From: UBA1351 sp963677885
GTDB lineage: Bacteria > Bacillota > Clostridia > Lachnospirales > Vallitaleaceae
Direction of reading: 5' to 3'
DNA length: 64,000 nt
NCBI GenBank assembly: GCA_963677885.1
Contig: OY782500.1
Span: 3,286,001-3,350,000, forward strand
Shown: one piece after another, positions 15,928-24,396 of the stretch
Numbering within the stretch: the stretch's first letter is position 1
Layout: each line of letters begins with the position of its first letter
Made by a program: the position numbers and the translations under genes
Notes under the pieces: generated by a model
The model's database searches: none
What the model saw: only the letters and a program-made list of their open reading frames with translations
Told to the model about the DNA's origin: nothing

Positions 15928-16866
15928 ATGCTGTCATTATATGAAAAAAGACTCTTTAGTATTCTGGTAGCCCTTGTTTTAATTGGGACCCTTTTGTTTG
16001 GACGAGAGTTTTTATCAGTCCAGACCCTATTGACCCTGGCTAACCAATTGCCTGAATTGGGATTGATAAGCCTTGCTCTGATGATCACCCTTATTATAGC
16101 CGGCCTTAATTTGTCTGTTGTAGCAATGGTTACCCTGTCAGGAGTTTCAGGCGCATTAATTATGGAAAACCTGGACCTTCCCGGTGGACTCCATATAGTT
16201 CTAGGTATAGCCGTCATGATTCTTGTTGGTTTTTTGACTGGGGCTATTAATGGAGCTATCATAAGCTACTTGAATGTGTCGCCGATTTTGGTTACACTAG
16301 GAACGATGATGTTTTATAGAGGCTTGACATTGAATTTAACCAAGGGAGGAGCGGTTACTTCCTTTGATAAGGAGTTTCTATGGATTGGCAATCAGACAAT
16401 TATGGGAATTCCATTTCCCATGATACTATTGATTCTTGTTGGTTTTTCCGTCTATTATATACTGGAAAGACGGGAGTTTGGAAGACAGTTATATAGGATT
16501 GGCAAAAACAGGGAATCAGCCATTTATTCAGGAATAAATATCGAAAAAACAGTTTTGATGGGATATGCCTTAGCCGGTATCATTACCGGTATAACAGCTG
16601 TTATCATGACGGCCAGGTATAATTCCATTCGGGTTGATTATGGATCTTCTTACCTTATTACGGCTATGGTTGCTGTAAGTCTGGGTGGAATTGATATCAA
16701 AGGTGGAAAAGGGACCATAAAGGGTGTAGTAATCGCCCTGATTTTGGTAAGTGTTCTGCACCGCATATTGAATTTGGCATTGTTTGACAGTGATATAACG
16801 GATGCCATTATGGGAAGTATTTTATTACTAAATCTTCTCGTTCAAAAAGTATTAGCAAGAAGGTGA
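15928..16866 (+). CDS. Sugar ABC transporter permease (ribose/rhamnose type), second subunit
   Basis: A 312-residue RbsC-family permease beginning MLSLYEKRLFSILVALVLI; ATG at 15928 follows AGGGGTG, while a GTG at 15922 overlaps the upstream stop. It has IIAGLNLSVVAMVTLSG in place of the usual GIDLSVG motif, the coupling loop YRIGKNRESAIYSGI, and VSLGGIDIKGGKGTIKGVV at the C-terminal conserved site. It likely forms a heterodimer with the previous permease. Confidence 0.85.
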   Translation: MLSLYEKRLFSILVALVLIGTLLFGREFLSVQTLLTLANQLPELGLISLALMITLIIAGLNLSVVAMVTLSGVSGALIMENLDLPGGLHIVLGIAVMILVGFLTGAINGAIISYLNVSPILVTLGTMMFYRGLTLNLTKGGAVTSFDKEFLWIGNQTIMGIPFPMILLILVGFSVYYILERREFGRQLYRIGKNRESAIYSGINIEKTVLMGYALAGIITGITAVIMTARYNSIRVDYGSSYLITAMVAVSLGGIDIKGGKGTIKGVVIALILVSVLHRILNLALFDSDITDAIMGSILLLNLLVQKVLARR

Positions 16867-16870
16867 AAAG

Positions 16871-17656
16871 ATGTTTGGAATTGAACGACTACAGGCCATT
16901 CGAGAATTGGTCAAAGAAAAAAAATCAGTTGAGGTAGCTTACCTCAGTAAAGAATTGAATGTTTCGGAAGTAACCATAAGACGGGATTTGGATAAGCTTG
17001 AGAAAGAAGGCTTGGTTGCAAAAACCTATGGTGGTGCAATTCTTTTGGAAGATGCAAATGGGTTTTCAGAAGAAAAGGACGTGAGCTTCGATTCCAGACA
17101 AGACTGGACAGGAACAGGTGAATATGATTCTATCGCAAAAACAGCAGCTAAGATTGTTGAGTCCGGTGATACGGTCTTTGTTGGTGGCGGAAAGATGGGA
17201 ATTCCCTTATGCAGGGCTCTTAAGGATCATGATGATTTGATTATTGTGACCACCAATATTGAGATAGCCATGTTTGTATACGGAGATACGCCTCATAAGC
17301 TGGTTATGATTGGCGGAGAAATTGATGAGAACACAGGGAACGTACAGGATTTTGAACAGCTGGAAGAACTTTTAATCGAGAAGGCCTTTATAAGTGTTGA
17401 AGGCGTTGATATGCAAGTGGGTTACACGGTTAATGAAAAATCTGATGTACGTCTCTACAAGAGTTTGAGACAGGTTACTAGAAGTATGGTTCTAATAGCG
17501 CCAAGTGATCTCTATGATAAGCGAGGCCTAATGAAAATGGCAAAACTGACAGATATTGAGAATATTATTACAGATAAAGGCTTGTCCGATCAATTTAAAA
17601 CCTATTATTATGATCATAATATAAAAGTACATACATCCATGTTGAATAAAGGCTAA
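16871..17656 (+). CDS. DeoR-family transcriptional regulator embedded in the ABC operon
   Basis: A 261-residue DeoR-family protein. The N-terminal winged helix-turn-helix contains KELNVSEVTIRRDLDKLEKE followed by GLVAKTYGGAIL; the C-terminal sugar-phosphate-isomerase-like domain has TVFVGGGKMGIPLCRAL and TTNIEIAMF but several deviations. It sits 4 bases after the second permease and directly before the ATPase gene, an unusual place inside a transporter operon. CGAACATA words upstream of this operon and of the intact rhamnose-type operon are the likely binding sites; DeoR regulators control rhamnose loci in rhizobia. Confidence 0.88.
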   Translation: MFGIERLQAIRELVKEKKSVEVAYLSKELNVSEVTIRRDLDKLEKEGLVAKTYGGAILLEDANGFSEEKDVSFDSRQDWTGTGEYDSIAKTAAKIVESGDTVFVGGGKMGIPLCRALKDHDDLIIVTTNIEIAMFVYGDTPHKLVMIGGEIDENTGNVQDFEQLEELLIEKAFISVEGVDMQVGYTVNEKSDVRLYKSLRQVTRSMVLIAPSDLYDKRGLMKMAKLTDIENIITDKGLSDQFKTYYYDHNIKVHTSMLNKG

Positions 17657-17671
17657 TTGGGAGGTCTTGTG

Positions 17672-19132
17672 GTGTGTAGCGGGATAAAGATAAAAAAACT
17701 TAAGAAATCATATAACAGCAAAGTTGTTCTGGATATTGAAGAGCAATTTTTGGAGGCTGGCAAGATATATGGCTTGGTTGGTAATAATGGATCAGGTAAA
17801 ACTACCCTGTTAAAGATTCTGGCGGGAGTAGAGCCTTGTGATCTCGTAGATGATACTTTACAAGGAAGTCGCCAGGTCTTTTTTTCTTTGGACAAGTCTA
17901 AAGTAGAAATGGTTTATCATGATCATGGACTTTTCAATGACCTAACAGTATGCGAGAACATGTTTATTGGTGATGAACCTTATAAGAAGCATTTGGGCCT
18001 GGTAAAAAGTATTGACTGGAAAGAAATGAAGGTTGAATGTCAGCGGGTATTGGATGACTTTGGGCTTGATGTTAATGCCTTGCAAAAGGTAAGCGAATTA
18101 AGCTACTCCACCCAAAAACTGGTGGAGATTGTCATAGCTATGAACCGTAAACCGGATATTTTGATTATTGACGAGCCACTGGTTTTCCTTGATATAAACC
18201 AAGTCGGACAACTTCAGGTTCTTTTTAAAGAGTTTATGTCTGAAGATCGTATTATTCTATGTTCGTCTCACCGGTTGGATGAAATCATCAAAATGATTGA
18301 TCAGGTTATAACCTTGAGAGACGGTAAAATCGTAAGTGTTGATGAAGCTACAGATTCCTTAATGGCAGGTATGCTGGAATTTTCTGAAAGAGTTGTTCAT
18401 AAGTATCCAAAACGTAAAGTACCAAAAGGTGGACCCATACTGGAGGTCACAGGTCTTCGAACAAAGAATGTCAAGGATGTGACTTTCCAGGTTATGGAAG
18501 GTGAGATACTGGGTATAGTAGGTCTTCGTGGTGCCTATAAGTCTGAAATTGGTAAGGCTCTTTTTGGAGCTCTGCCTTCACAAGGGCGAGTCAGAGTTAT
18601 GAATTCGGAGAAACGTATACGGTCTACCAGTCATGCTGTGGAAGCCGGTATATGTTATATGGGGAATACCAATGAAGGCGTCTTTCTTGATGACTCTATT
18701 GTGGATAATATTGTATCAGCCAATATCCCCAGAGCACGGAAACTAAGCCGGAGTGCCAAACGTTTGGTATCCAAATACTACCTGGACCTTTTGAATATTG
18801 GATATGATCATGAGAACCAAGCTCTGAAAACCATAAGTATGGGGAATAAACAAAAGATCCTTTTGGCTAAATGGTTTTTTAGCAAGTCCAAAATCTTTAT
18901 TTTCAATAAGCCGACAGCAAACATTGATTCTGTAAGCAAGGTCGACATCTATAATGTTTTCGTTGACTTGGCTGAGTCAGGTGCGGGTCTGATTATGATT
19001 AGCAACGATTTAGAAGAAATTGCCGGTATGTGTGACCGGGTTCTTGTTATTGAGGATGGTAAGGTGAAAAACCAAATTCGTAGGGAGGACCTGTCTGTTC
19101 ATCAATTAGTTAAGGAAATGCAAAACTGGTAG
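17672..19132 (+). CDS. Aberrant sugar ABC ATPase (tandem NBD, degenerate second half)
   Basis: A 486-residue double-NBD protein of the RbsA/MglA family. The first domain keeps Walker A (GLVGNNGSGKTTLL), Walker B (ILIIDEPLVFLD) and the switch His (CSSHRLDE). The second domain is unusual: Walker A position GLRGAYKSEIGKALF, signature TISMGNKQKILLAKW (usually LSGGNQQKV), and Walker B IFIFNKPTANID (usually LDEPT). The Asp-Glu pair needed for hydrolysis is thus Asn-Lys. GTG at 17672 has GGGAGG upstream; TTG at 17657 is an alternative. It may be a weak transporter motor or a signalling component. Confidence 0.82.
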   Translation: MCSGIKIKKLKKSYNSKVVLDIEEQFLEAGKIYGLVGNNGSGKTTLLKILAGVEPCDLVDDTLQGSRQVFFSLDKSKVEMVYHDHGLFNDLTVCENMFIGDEPYKKHLGLVKSIDWKEMKVECQRVLDDFGLDVNALQKVSELSYSTQKLVEIVIAMNRKPDILIIDEPLVFLDINQVGQLQVLFKEFMSEDRIILCSSHRLDEIIKMIDQVITLRDGKIVSVDEATDSLMAGMLEFSERVVHKYPKRKVPKGGPILEVTGLRTKNVKDVTFQVMEGEILGIVGLRGAYKSEIGKALFGALPSQGRVRVMNSEKRIRSTSHAVEAGICYMGNTNEGVFLDDSIVDNIVSANIPRARKLSRSAKRLVSKYYLDLLNIGYDHENQALKTISMGNKQKILLAKWFFSKSKIFIFNKPTANIDSVSKVDIYNVFVDLAESGAGLIMISNDLEEIAGMCDRVLVIEDGKVKNQIRREDLSVHQLVKEMQNW

Positions 19133-19166
19133 ATATAAATTGCATAAAAAACATTAGAAATCAAAG

Positions 19167-19193
19167 CAGTCTGTTTAGCAGGCTGTTTTTTTT
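19167..19193 (+). terminator. Intrinsic terminator after the first ABC operon
   Basis: CAGTCTG (19167-19173) pairs with CAGGCTG (19179-19185), with one G-T pair, then eight T. Confidence 0.85.
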
Positions 19194-19305
19194 ATGAGAA
19201 ATTATTCTGAATTTAGCATCATGTTCAGAAATATGTAAATCTGATGACACCCTGACCATGATTAGTTGAAAACCTTTCTCAAAAACTCATAAAAAATGAA
19301 TGAAA

Positions 19306-19400
19306 TAATCATAATCGAACATAAAAATAACAATAATCGTTGACAAAAAAATAAAATGGTTGTAATATAAGGTCATATTAATCATAATCGAACATAAAAA
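19306..19400 (+). promoter_or_regulatory. Promoter bracketed by two identical 22-bp operator repeats
   Basis: The region 19194-19483 has no gene. TTGACA (19340-19345) and TAATAT (19363-19368) are 17 bases apart. An identical 22-base sequence containing CATAATCGAACATAAAAA lies at 19306-19327 and at 19379-19400, one upstream of the -35 and one just after the start point, 73 bases (seven helical turns) apart. A partial third copy (CATAACCGAAG) overlaps the ribosome site before 19484. This fits looping repression by the DeoR protein encoded at 16871. Confidence 0.75.
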
Positions 19401-19483
19401 GTTATACAACATTCACAATTGAGCAATGCATTATAGGAATTACCTTAAAAATAAACAAACGTTCATAACCGAAGGAGTAAAAA

Positions 19484-21004
19484 ATGAAAAAAACAATCTT
19501 GGAACTCAAAGATATTTCCAAAAACTTTGGTGGCGTACAAGCTTTAAAGAATGTTTCCTTTGAACTTAAGGAAGGAGAAGTTCACGCTTTAATGGGTGAA
19601 AATGGTGCCGGTAAATCAACAACGATTAAGATTATTACCGGTGTACATCAACCTTCCGAAGGTGAAATCTACTTGGATGGAAAAAAAGTAGTCATCTCCA
19701 ATCCTAAATATGGAAATGAACTTGGTATTGCTGCAATTTATCAGCATGTAACCGCCTTTCCGCATCTGTCAGTAACAGAAAACATATTTATGGGTCGGGA
19801 AATCTTAAACAAGTATAAGATGTATGACTGGAAAACCATGAATGAAAAAGCCCAAGAGCTCTTGGATGAAATCGGTGGTGATATAGATGCCCGTACGACA
19901 ATGGGAGATCTTAGCGTAGCCAAACAGCAGTTAGTTGAAATTGCCAAAGCCCTTTCCTCAGATGCCAGAATCCTCATCATGGATGAACCGACGGCCTCCC
20001 TGACAAAGGTAGAGTGTGAAGAATTGTATTCTATCGTGGATAAGCTTAAAGCAGACGGTGTTTCCATTATTGTTATTTCACACAAGTTCGAAGATGTATA
20101 CCGCCTGGCTGAACGGGTAACAGTTTTTAGAGATTCACAGTATATTGGAGTTTGGGATCTTAAGGAAATATCAACAGGTGATCTTATACAGGCCATGGTT
20201 GGTAGAGAGCTAACACAAATGTATCCTGAAAAAACAGCAGAGATTAAGGAAGAGGTCTTCCGTGTTGCCAACTTATCTAAAGTAGGTTATTTCAAAGATG
20301 TAAGCTTTGATGTTCGAGAAGGCGAAATCGTTTCATTAACCGGACTTGTTGGAGCTGGACGAACAGAAATATGTCAGAGTATCATCGGAGCCATGACCCT
20401 TGACACTGGTGATATCTATGTGGAAGGCCAAAAAGTTAAGAATACGAGTCCCCAAAGTGCAATGGCCAATGGAATCGGTTATCTACCGGAAGACAGACAT
20501 CTACATGGACTGATTTTAGACATGGACATTATCAAGAATACAACTCTCGTTAATTTAGGCAAGTATTCCACATTCGGTAGAATGAACAAGGCAAAAGAAG
20601 AAGAGGATACTATTAGGATAGCAGGTAGAATGGAGCTGAAAGCAGGAAGCCTTTATGATAATCCTTCAACTTTATCTGGCGGGAACCAGCAAAAAGTGGT
20701 TTTTGGTAAACTCCTGGTTAACGATCTCAAGGTCCTTATCTTAGATGAGCCTACAAAAGGTGTAGATGTAGGTGCCAAGTATGCCATATATGAGGTTATG
20801 AATGATTTAGCTGCAAAAGGATATGCCATCATTATGATTTCGTCAGAAATGCCAGAGGTGCTGGGTATGTCAGATAGAGTTGTAGTAATTAGAGAAGGCC
20901 GGGTTTCATCTGTATATGATGTTGAAGGTCTTACCCAAGAAGAAATTCTGGCAGCTGCATTGCCGGATTATAGTCTGGAAGAGGAGATGAGTCATGCCGG
21001 ATAA
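19484..21004 (+). CDS. Rhamnose-type sugar ABC transporter ATPase (RhaT-like, tandem NBD)
   Basis: A 506-residue double-NBD ATPase with intact motifs: Walker A ALMGENGAGKSTTIK, Walker B ILIMDEPTASL, and in the second half the typical GLVGAGRTE, LSGGNQQKVVFGKLL and LILDEPTKGVD. It starts the operon ATPase-permease-permease-binding protein, the order of rhizobial rhaTPQS. It energises uptake of a sugar, most likely rhamnose or a related deoxyhexose. Compare the aberrant paralogue just upstream. Confidence 0.88.
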   Translation: MKKTILELKDISKNFGGVQALKNVSFELKEGEVHALMGENGAGKSTTIKIITGVHQPSEGEIYLDGKKVVISNPKYGNELGIAAIYQHVTAFPHLSVTENIFMGREILNKYKMYDWKTMNEKAQELLDEIGGDIDARTTMGDLSVAKQQLVEIAKALSSDARILIMDEPTASLTKVECEELYSIVDKLKADGVSIIVISHKFEDVYRLAERVTVFRDSQYIGVWDLKEISTGDLIQAMVGRELTQMYPEKTAEIKEEVFRVANLSKVGYFKDVSFDVREGEIVSLTGLVGAGRTEICQSIIGAMTLDTGDIYVEGQKVKNTSPQSAMANGIGYLPEDRHLHGLILDMDIIKNTTLVNLGKYSTFGRMNKAKEEEDTIRIAGRMELKAGSLYDNPSTLSGGNQQKVVFGKLLVNDLKVLILDEPTKGVDVGAKYAIYEVMNDLAAKGYAIIMISSEMPEVLGMSDRVVVIREGRVSSVYDVEGLTQEEILAAALPDYSLEEEMSHAG

Positions 21005-22037
21005 TAAAGAAATGAAGGAAAAATTAAGTGTGAAAAACAATGAGCATTTCGTTGTCAAAATCCTTAAGGGACTTGTTAAGGACCGGTCATTCGGATTGGT
21101 GGTAGCCTGTCTTGTTCTCTTGATTTTAGCCAGTCAGTTAACTCCTAAACTCCTGACTGCAGGAGCTATCAATGAAATGTTTCGAAATAATGCTATTGCA
21201 GGAATTTTGGCCATTGGCATGCTGATGGTTCTCGTTACCAGAGGTATTGACTTGTCCATTGCTGCAACCATGGTTTTTAGTGGAATGGTCATATCTATGA
21301 TTAATGCCGATTATCCTGGAGTTCCTATTATCCTATTGGTAGTCATATCGACAGCGATTGGCGCCATTATTGGTGTTTACAATGGACTCCTTATCAGCAA
21401 GCTTAAACTGTTGCCGATTATAGCTACCCTAAGTACCCTGTATGTCGTCAGAGGTTTGGCATTTATTGTTTCGGATTCTAGATGGATTGTTCCGGCGGAT
21501 TTTACAGATTCATATAAGTCCTTTGCATCCAGCAATTTTCTTGGGGTCAATCACCTGATTGTGACTGCGCTTATTCTCTTTTTCATCTTTTATGTGATCT
21601 TGTTTCACTTGAAATTTGGACGACGGATATTTGCAATCGGTTCATCACCGAAATCTGCAAAAGTTACCGGGATCAATGATGAAATGGTTACACTTGCTGT
21701 TTATACCCTCATGGGAGCAATAGCTGGATTTGCCGGCTTCCTCTATACATCGAATTACGCTATAGCACAGTCTACAATGGCTATGGGAATGGAAATGGAT
21801 GTTATCGCTATTTGTATCTTGGGAGGCGTCAGCATCAGTGGTGGTACAGGTAGAATATCAGGAATTATCATATCAACGATTCTCTTTGCCATTATTTCTT
21901 CCTTCTTGAGTATGCTGTCCGGTTTAAGTATATGGACAGATGCGATTAAGGGAATCATTATTATTGGTGCTGTAATCTTAAACATCTATACAAGTCGTAT
22001 GGCCAAGCATCGTGCTCTTGCCCAGCGAAGTATATAA
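20994..22037 (+). CDS. Rhamnose-type sugar ABC transporter permease 1
   Basis: A 347-residue RbsC-family permease; its ATG overlaps the ATPase stop by 11 bases. The conserved TRGIDLSIAATMVFSGMV motif (near residue 82), coupling loop FAIGSSPKSAKVTGIND and CILGGVSISGGTGRISGI near the C-terminus are all regular, so this system appears fully functional. Forms the membrane channel with the next gene product. Confidence 0.87.
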   Translation: MPDNKEMKEKLSVKNNEHFVVKILKGLVKDRSFGLVVACLVLLILASQLTPKLLTAGAINEMFRNNAIAGILAIGMLMVLVTRGIDLSIAATMVFSGMVISMINADYPGVPIILLVVISTAIGAIIGVYNGLLISKLKLLPIIATLSTLYVVRGLAFIVSDSRWIVPADFTDSYKSFASSNFLGVNHLIVTALILFFIFYVILFHLKFGRRIFAIGSSPKSAKVTGINDEMVTLAVYTLMGAIAGFAGFLYTSNYAIAQSTMAMGMEMDVIAICILGGVSISGGTGRISGIIISTILFAIISSFLSMLSGLSIWTDAIKGIIIIGAVILNIYTSRMAKHRALAQRSI

Positions 22038-22048
22038 GGAGTGAAATC

Positions 22049-23053
22049 ATGGCAAATGAAATGACGAGTAATGAATTTAGGTTTTCAACAAAAAAAGGAA
22101 ATGAAAGTTTTCACCTAAAAGATTTTCTCCTTAAGTGGGAGATGATCCTGGTTTATATATTTATTCTTTTTAATGTTCTTATGTATTTTCTTAACGGATC
22201 CGTATTCACAAACTCCTATAAGTCGATTATCCAGGCTGGTATGGACTTGTCCTTTATGGTTTTTCCGATGATTTTCATTCTCCTTCTTGGTGATATTGAT
22301 GTGTCTGTAGGATCCATTCTCTGTATTTCCGGGATGGCACTGGGACTAGCCTATGAGGCAACAGGTAATGCAGTTTTATCCATTGGAGTATGTATTTTGA
22401 CAGGAGCCCTTGCTGGTCTGATCAATGGTTTGTTGATTACCGGTTTTAAGGAGATTTCATCAGTTATCGTAACCATTGCAGCAATGCTTGTTTATAGAGG
22501 TGTGGCAAAAATAGTGTTAGACGTTAGATCTTTGACCGCTTTTCCGGAATGGTTTGGTGATCTAGGGTATTCAACCTTCTTAAAGGTTCCAATATCCCTA
22601 TGGTTCTTTGCAGGATTTGCCCTGATTTTTGGATATATTCTGCATATGACCTCCTTTGGCCGCAGCTTATATGCTATTGGCAATAACAAAGACGGTTCGT
22701 TTTTTGCAGGGATTAAGGTGGCAAAAATCAAGGTAATCGTATTTGTACTTATGGGTATGATGTCTGCAGTGTCAGCAGTTTTTTATCTTGGCCGTTCACC
22801 AAGTGTTGTTGCCAATATTGGTGAAGGCTATGAACTTAGAGTTATTGCTATGTGTGTTCTTGGCGGTATCTCCACAAGTGGTGGTAAGGGTAAAATTTTT
22901 GGTCCCATTATTGCCGTATTCATTCTAGCCTTTTTGGATAAACTCCTTGGCTACAATGGTGTTCAGCCTGCTGCAAGAATTATGGCAGTTGGTATCCTAT
23001 TAGTCATCGCCCTTCTTGCGGAAAAGATTAATGTTAGAAGAGAAGGGGCATAA
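22049..23053 (+). CDS. Rhamnose-type sugar ABC transporter permease 2
   Basis: A 334-residue RbsC-family permease, 11 bases after permease 1, with AGGAGTG upstream. LLLGDIDVSVGSILCISG is the GIDLSVG-type motif, YAIGNNKDGSFFAGI the coupling loop, and CVLGGISTSGGKGKIFGP the C-terminal conserved segment. A small hairpin lies between its stop and the binding-protein gene, a common way to raise binding-protein expression. Confidence 0.87.
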   Translation: MANEMTSNEFRFSTKKGNESFHLKDFLLKWEMILVYIFILFNVLMYFLNGSVFTNSYKSIIQAGMDLSFMVFPMIFILLLGDIDVSVGSILCISGMALGLAYEATGNAVLSIGVCILTGALAGLINGLLITGFKEISSVIVTIAAMLVYRGVAKIVLDVRSLTAFPEWFGDLGYSTFLKVPISLWFFAGFALIFGYILHMTSFGRSLYAIGNNKDGSFFAGIKVAKIKVIVFVLMGMMSAVSAVFYLGRSPSVVANIGEGYELRVIAMCVLGGISTSGGKGKIFGPIIAVFILAFLDKLLGYNGVQPAARIMAVGILLVIALLAEKINVRREGA

Positions 23054-23127
23054 TTTAGCTGTGTAAACATTTTTACATAGATGTAGCAAGTAAAAAAATA
23101 ATACAAAACAATTATTGGAGGGAAACA

Positions 23128-24309
23128 ATGAAAAAATTATTAGCTTTATTATTAGTTTTGGTTATGGTACTGTCTGTAGCTTGTAGCGAGAAAGAAACTG
23201 AAACAAGTTCAGAAGGTGCAGGAGAAAGTAAATCAGAAGAAACAAAAGAAAAAGATGTCCATGTTTTTATGTTTAAGTCAACAGGCAACCTTTTTGGTGA
23301 CTTGATGTATCAAGGTTTTGAAGAAGCGGTTACAGCTCTTGGTGGAGAGCCACAATACCAGTCACCAGCTGAAACAACAGCTTCCGCCCAAGTGCAATTG
23401 GTTGAAGAGTTAATTGCCAAAGGTGTAAAAAGTATCACGATTTCTGCCAATGATGCAGATGCTTTTAATGCTATTTCCCGATTGGCAGAAGAAAATGGAG
23501 TAACACTTCTAAGCTCTGATTCAGCAATCAATCCTGATATCCGTGTCAGCCATACGATTCCAACTACTATAGATGGCGTTGGCCGTCACTTGGTTTACGC
23601 AGCTGTTATGATTCTTGCAGAAGAGCCATATGTAGCAGATATGGATATGAAGGCAAAAACTGAGGAGATCCTGGCTGCAGGAACCTTTACTGATGAACCT
23701 ATCAAAATTGGTGTACTTTCAGCAACCACAACATCACCGGTTCAAAACCAATGGATTGCAGCTATGGAAAAAGAAATCATACGTCTGAAGGATGCCTATC
23801 CAGGCAACATCGCAGATGCCAATGAAGGTGATGATATGTCCATGCTTGATATCAAATACGGTAACGATGATCCACAAGACTCGACAACTCAGGCAAATGC
23901 ATTTATTTCAGAAGATAAAGTTGATGTTATTGTAGCTCCTACAACTGTTGGTATGTTTGCAGGTGGACAACAACTTCAAGGAAATGATTCAACAGATATT
24001 AAATTAACTGGTCTAGGTCTTCCAAGTGAAATGGCAAACTTCATGCCTACTTCAGCAGCAGATGAGTTTGAGGCTGTTTGCCCATATATGATGCTGTGGA
24101 ATGTTATTGATCTTGGTGCAGTATCCGGTGCAGCTGCAGTTGCTTCTGTTACTCAAGGTTTCGATGGTTCTATCGGTTCATCTTTTGAATACAATGGTAA
24201 CACTTATACAGCTGTTGCTGATCCTGACAGTGATGGAACTATCATTGTTGTTGGTAATCCATATGTATTCTTCCAAGGCAATATGGCTGAATGGAAAGAC
24301 AAGTTATAA
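23128..24309 (+). CDS. Sugar-binding lipoprotein, RhaS-like
   Basis: A 393-residue lipoprotein with signal MKKLLALLLVLVMVLSVAC (lipobox SVAC) and an acidic Ser/Glu-rich linker to about residue 45. The binding domain HVFMFKSTGNLFGDLMYQGFEEA, SISANDADAFNAIS-like and TTTSPVQNQWIAAME motifs place it in the RhaS/ribose-binding family. The extra length (about 60 residues more than its paralogue at 13921) lies in the middle segment. A divergent rhamnosidase gene next door supports rhamnose or rhamno-oligosaccharide monomers as ligand. Confidence 0.85.
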   Translation: MKKLLALLLVLVMVLSVACSEKETETSSEGAGESKSEETKEKDVHVFMFKSTGNLFGDLMYQGFEEAVTALGGEPQYQSPAETTASAQVQLVEELIAKGVKSITISANDADAFNAISRLAEENGVTLLSSDSAINPDIRVSHTIPTTIDGVGRHLVYAAVMILAEEPYVADMDMKAKTEEILAAGTFTDEPIKIGVLSATTTSPVQNQWIAAMEKEIIRLKDAYPGNIADANEGDDMSMLDIKYGNDDPQDSTTQANAFISEDKVDVIVAPTTVGMFAGGQQLQGNDSTDIKLTGLGLPSEMANFMPTSAADEFEAVCPYMMLWNVIDLGAVSGAAAVASVTQGFDGSIGSSFEYNGNTYTAVADPDSDGTIIVVGNPYVFFQGNMAEWKDKL

Positions 24310-24329
24310 GATTTATAATTAAAGATACA

Positions 24330-24367
24330 AAAGGCATGATGGTCATGGTGACCGTCATGCCTTTTTT
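24330..24367 (+). terminator. Intrinsic terminator of the rhamnose-type importer operon
   Basis: AAAGGCATGA (24330-24339) pairs perfectly with TCATGCCTTT (24355-24364), with inner GGTCA/TGACC pairs, followed by a T-run. Confidence 0.9.
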
Positions 24368-24396
24368 TCGCTGTTTGAAAAATTGTGTCAGCTATA

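Noticed and set aside
13921..19132. AI-2 (Lsr) uptake system
   Set aside because: The binding protein resembles LsrB, but no LsrK kinase, LsrF or LsrG is nearby, and the context is rhamnose/fucose use.
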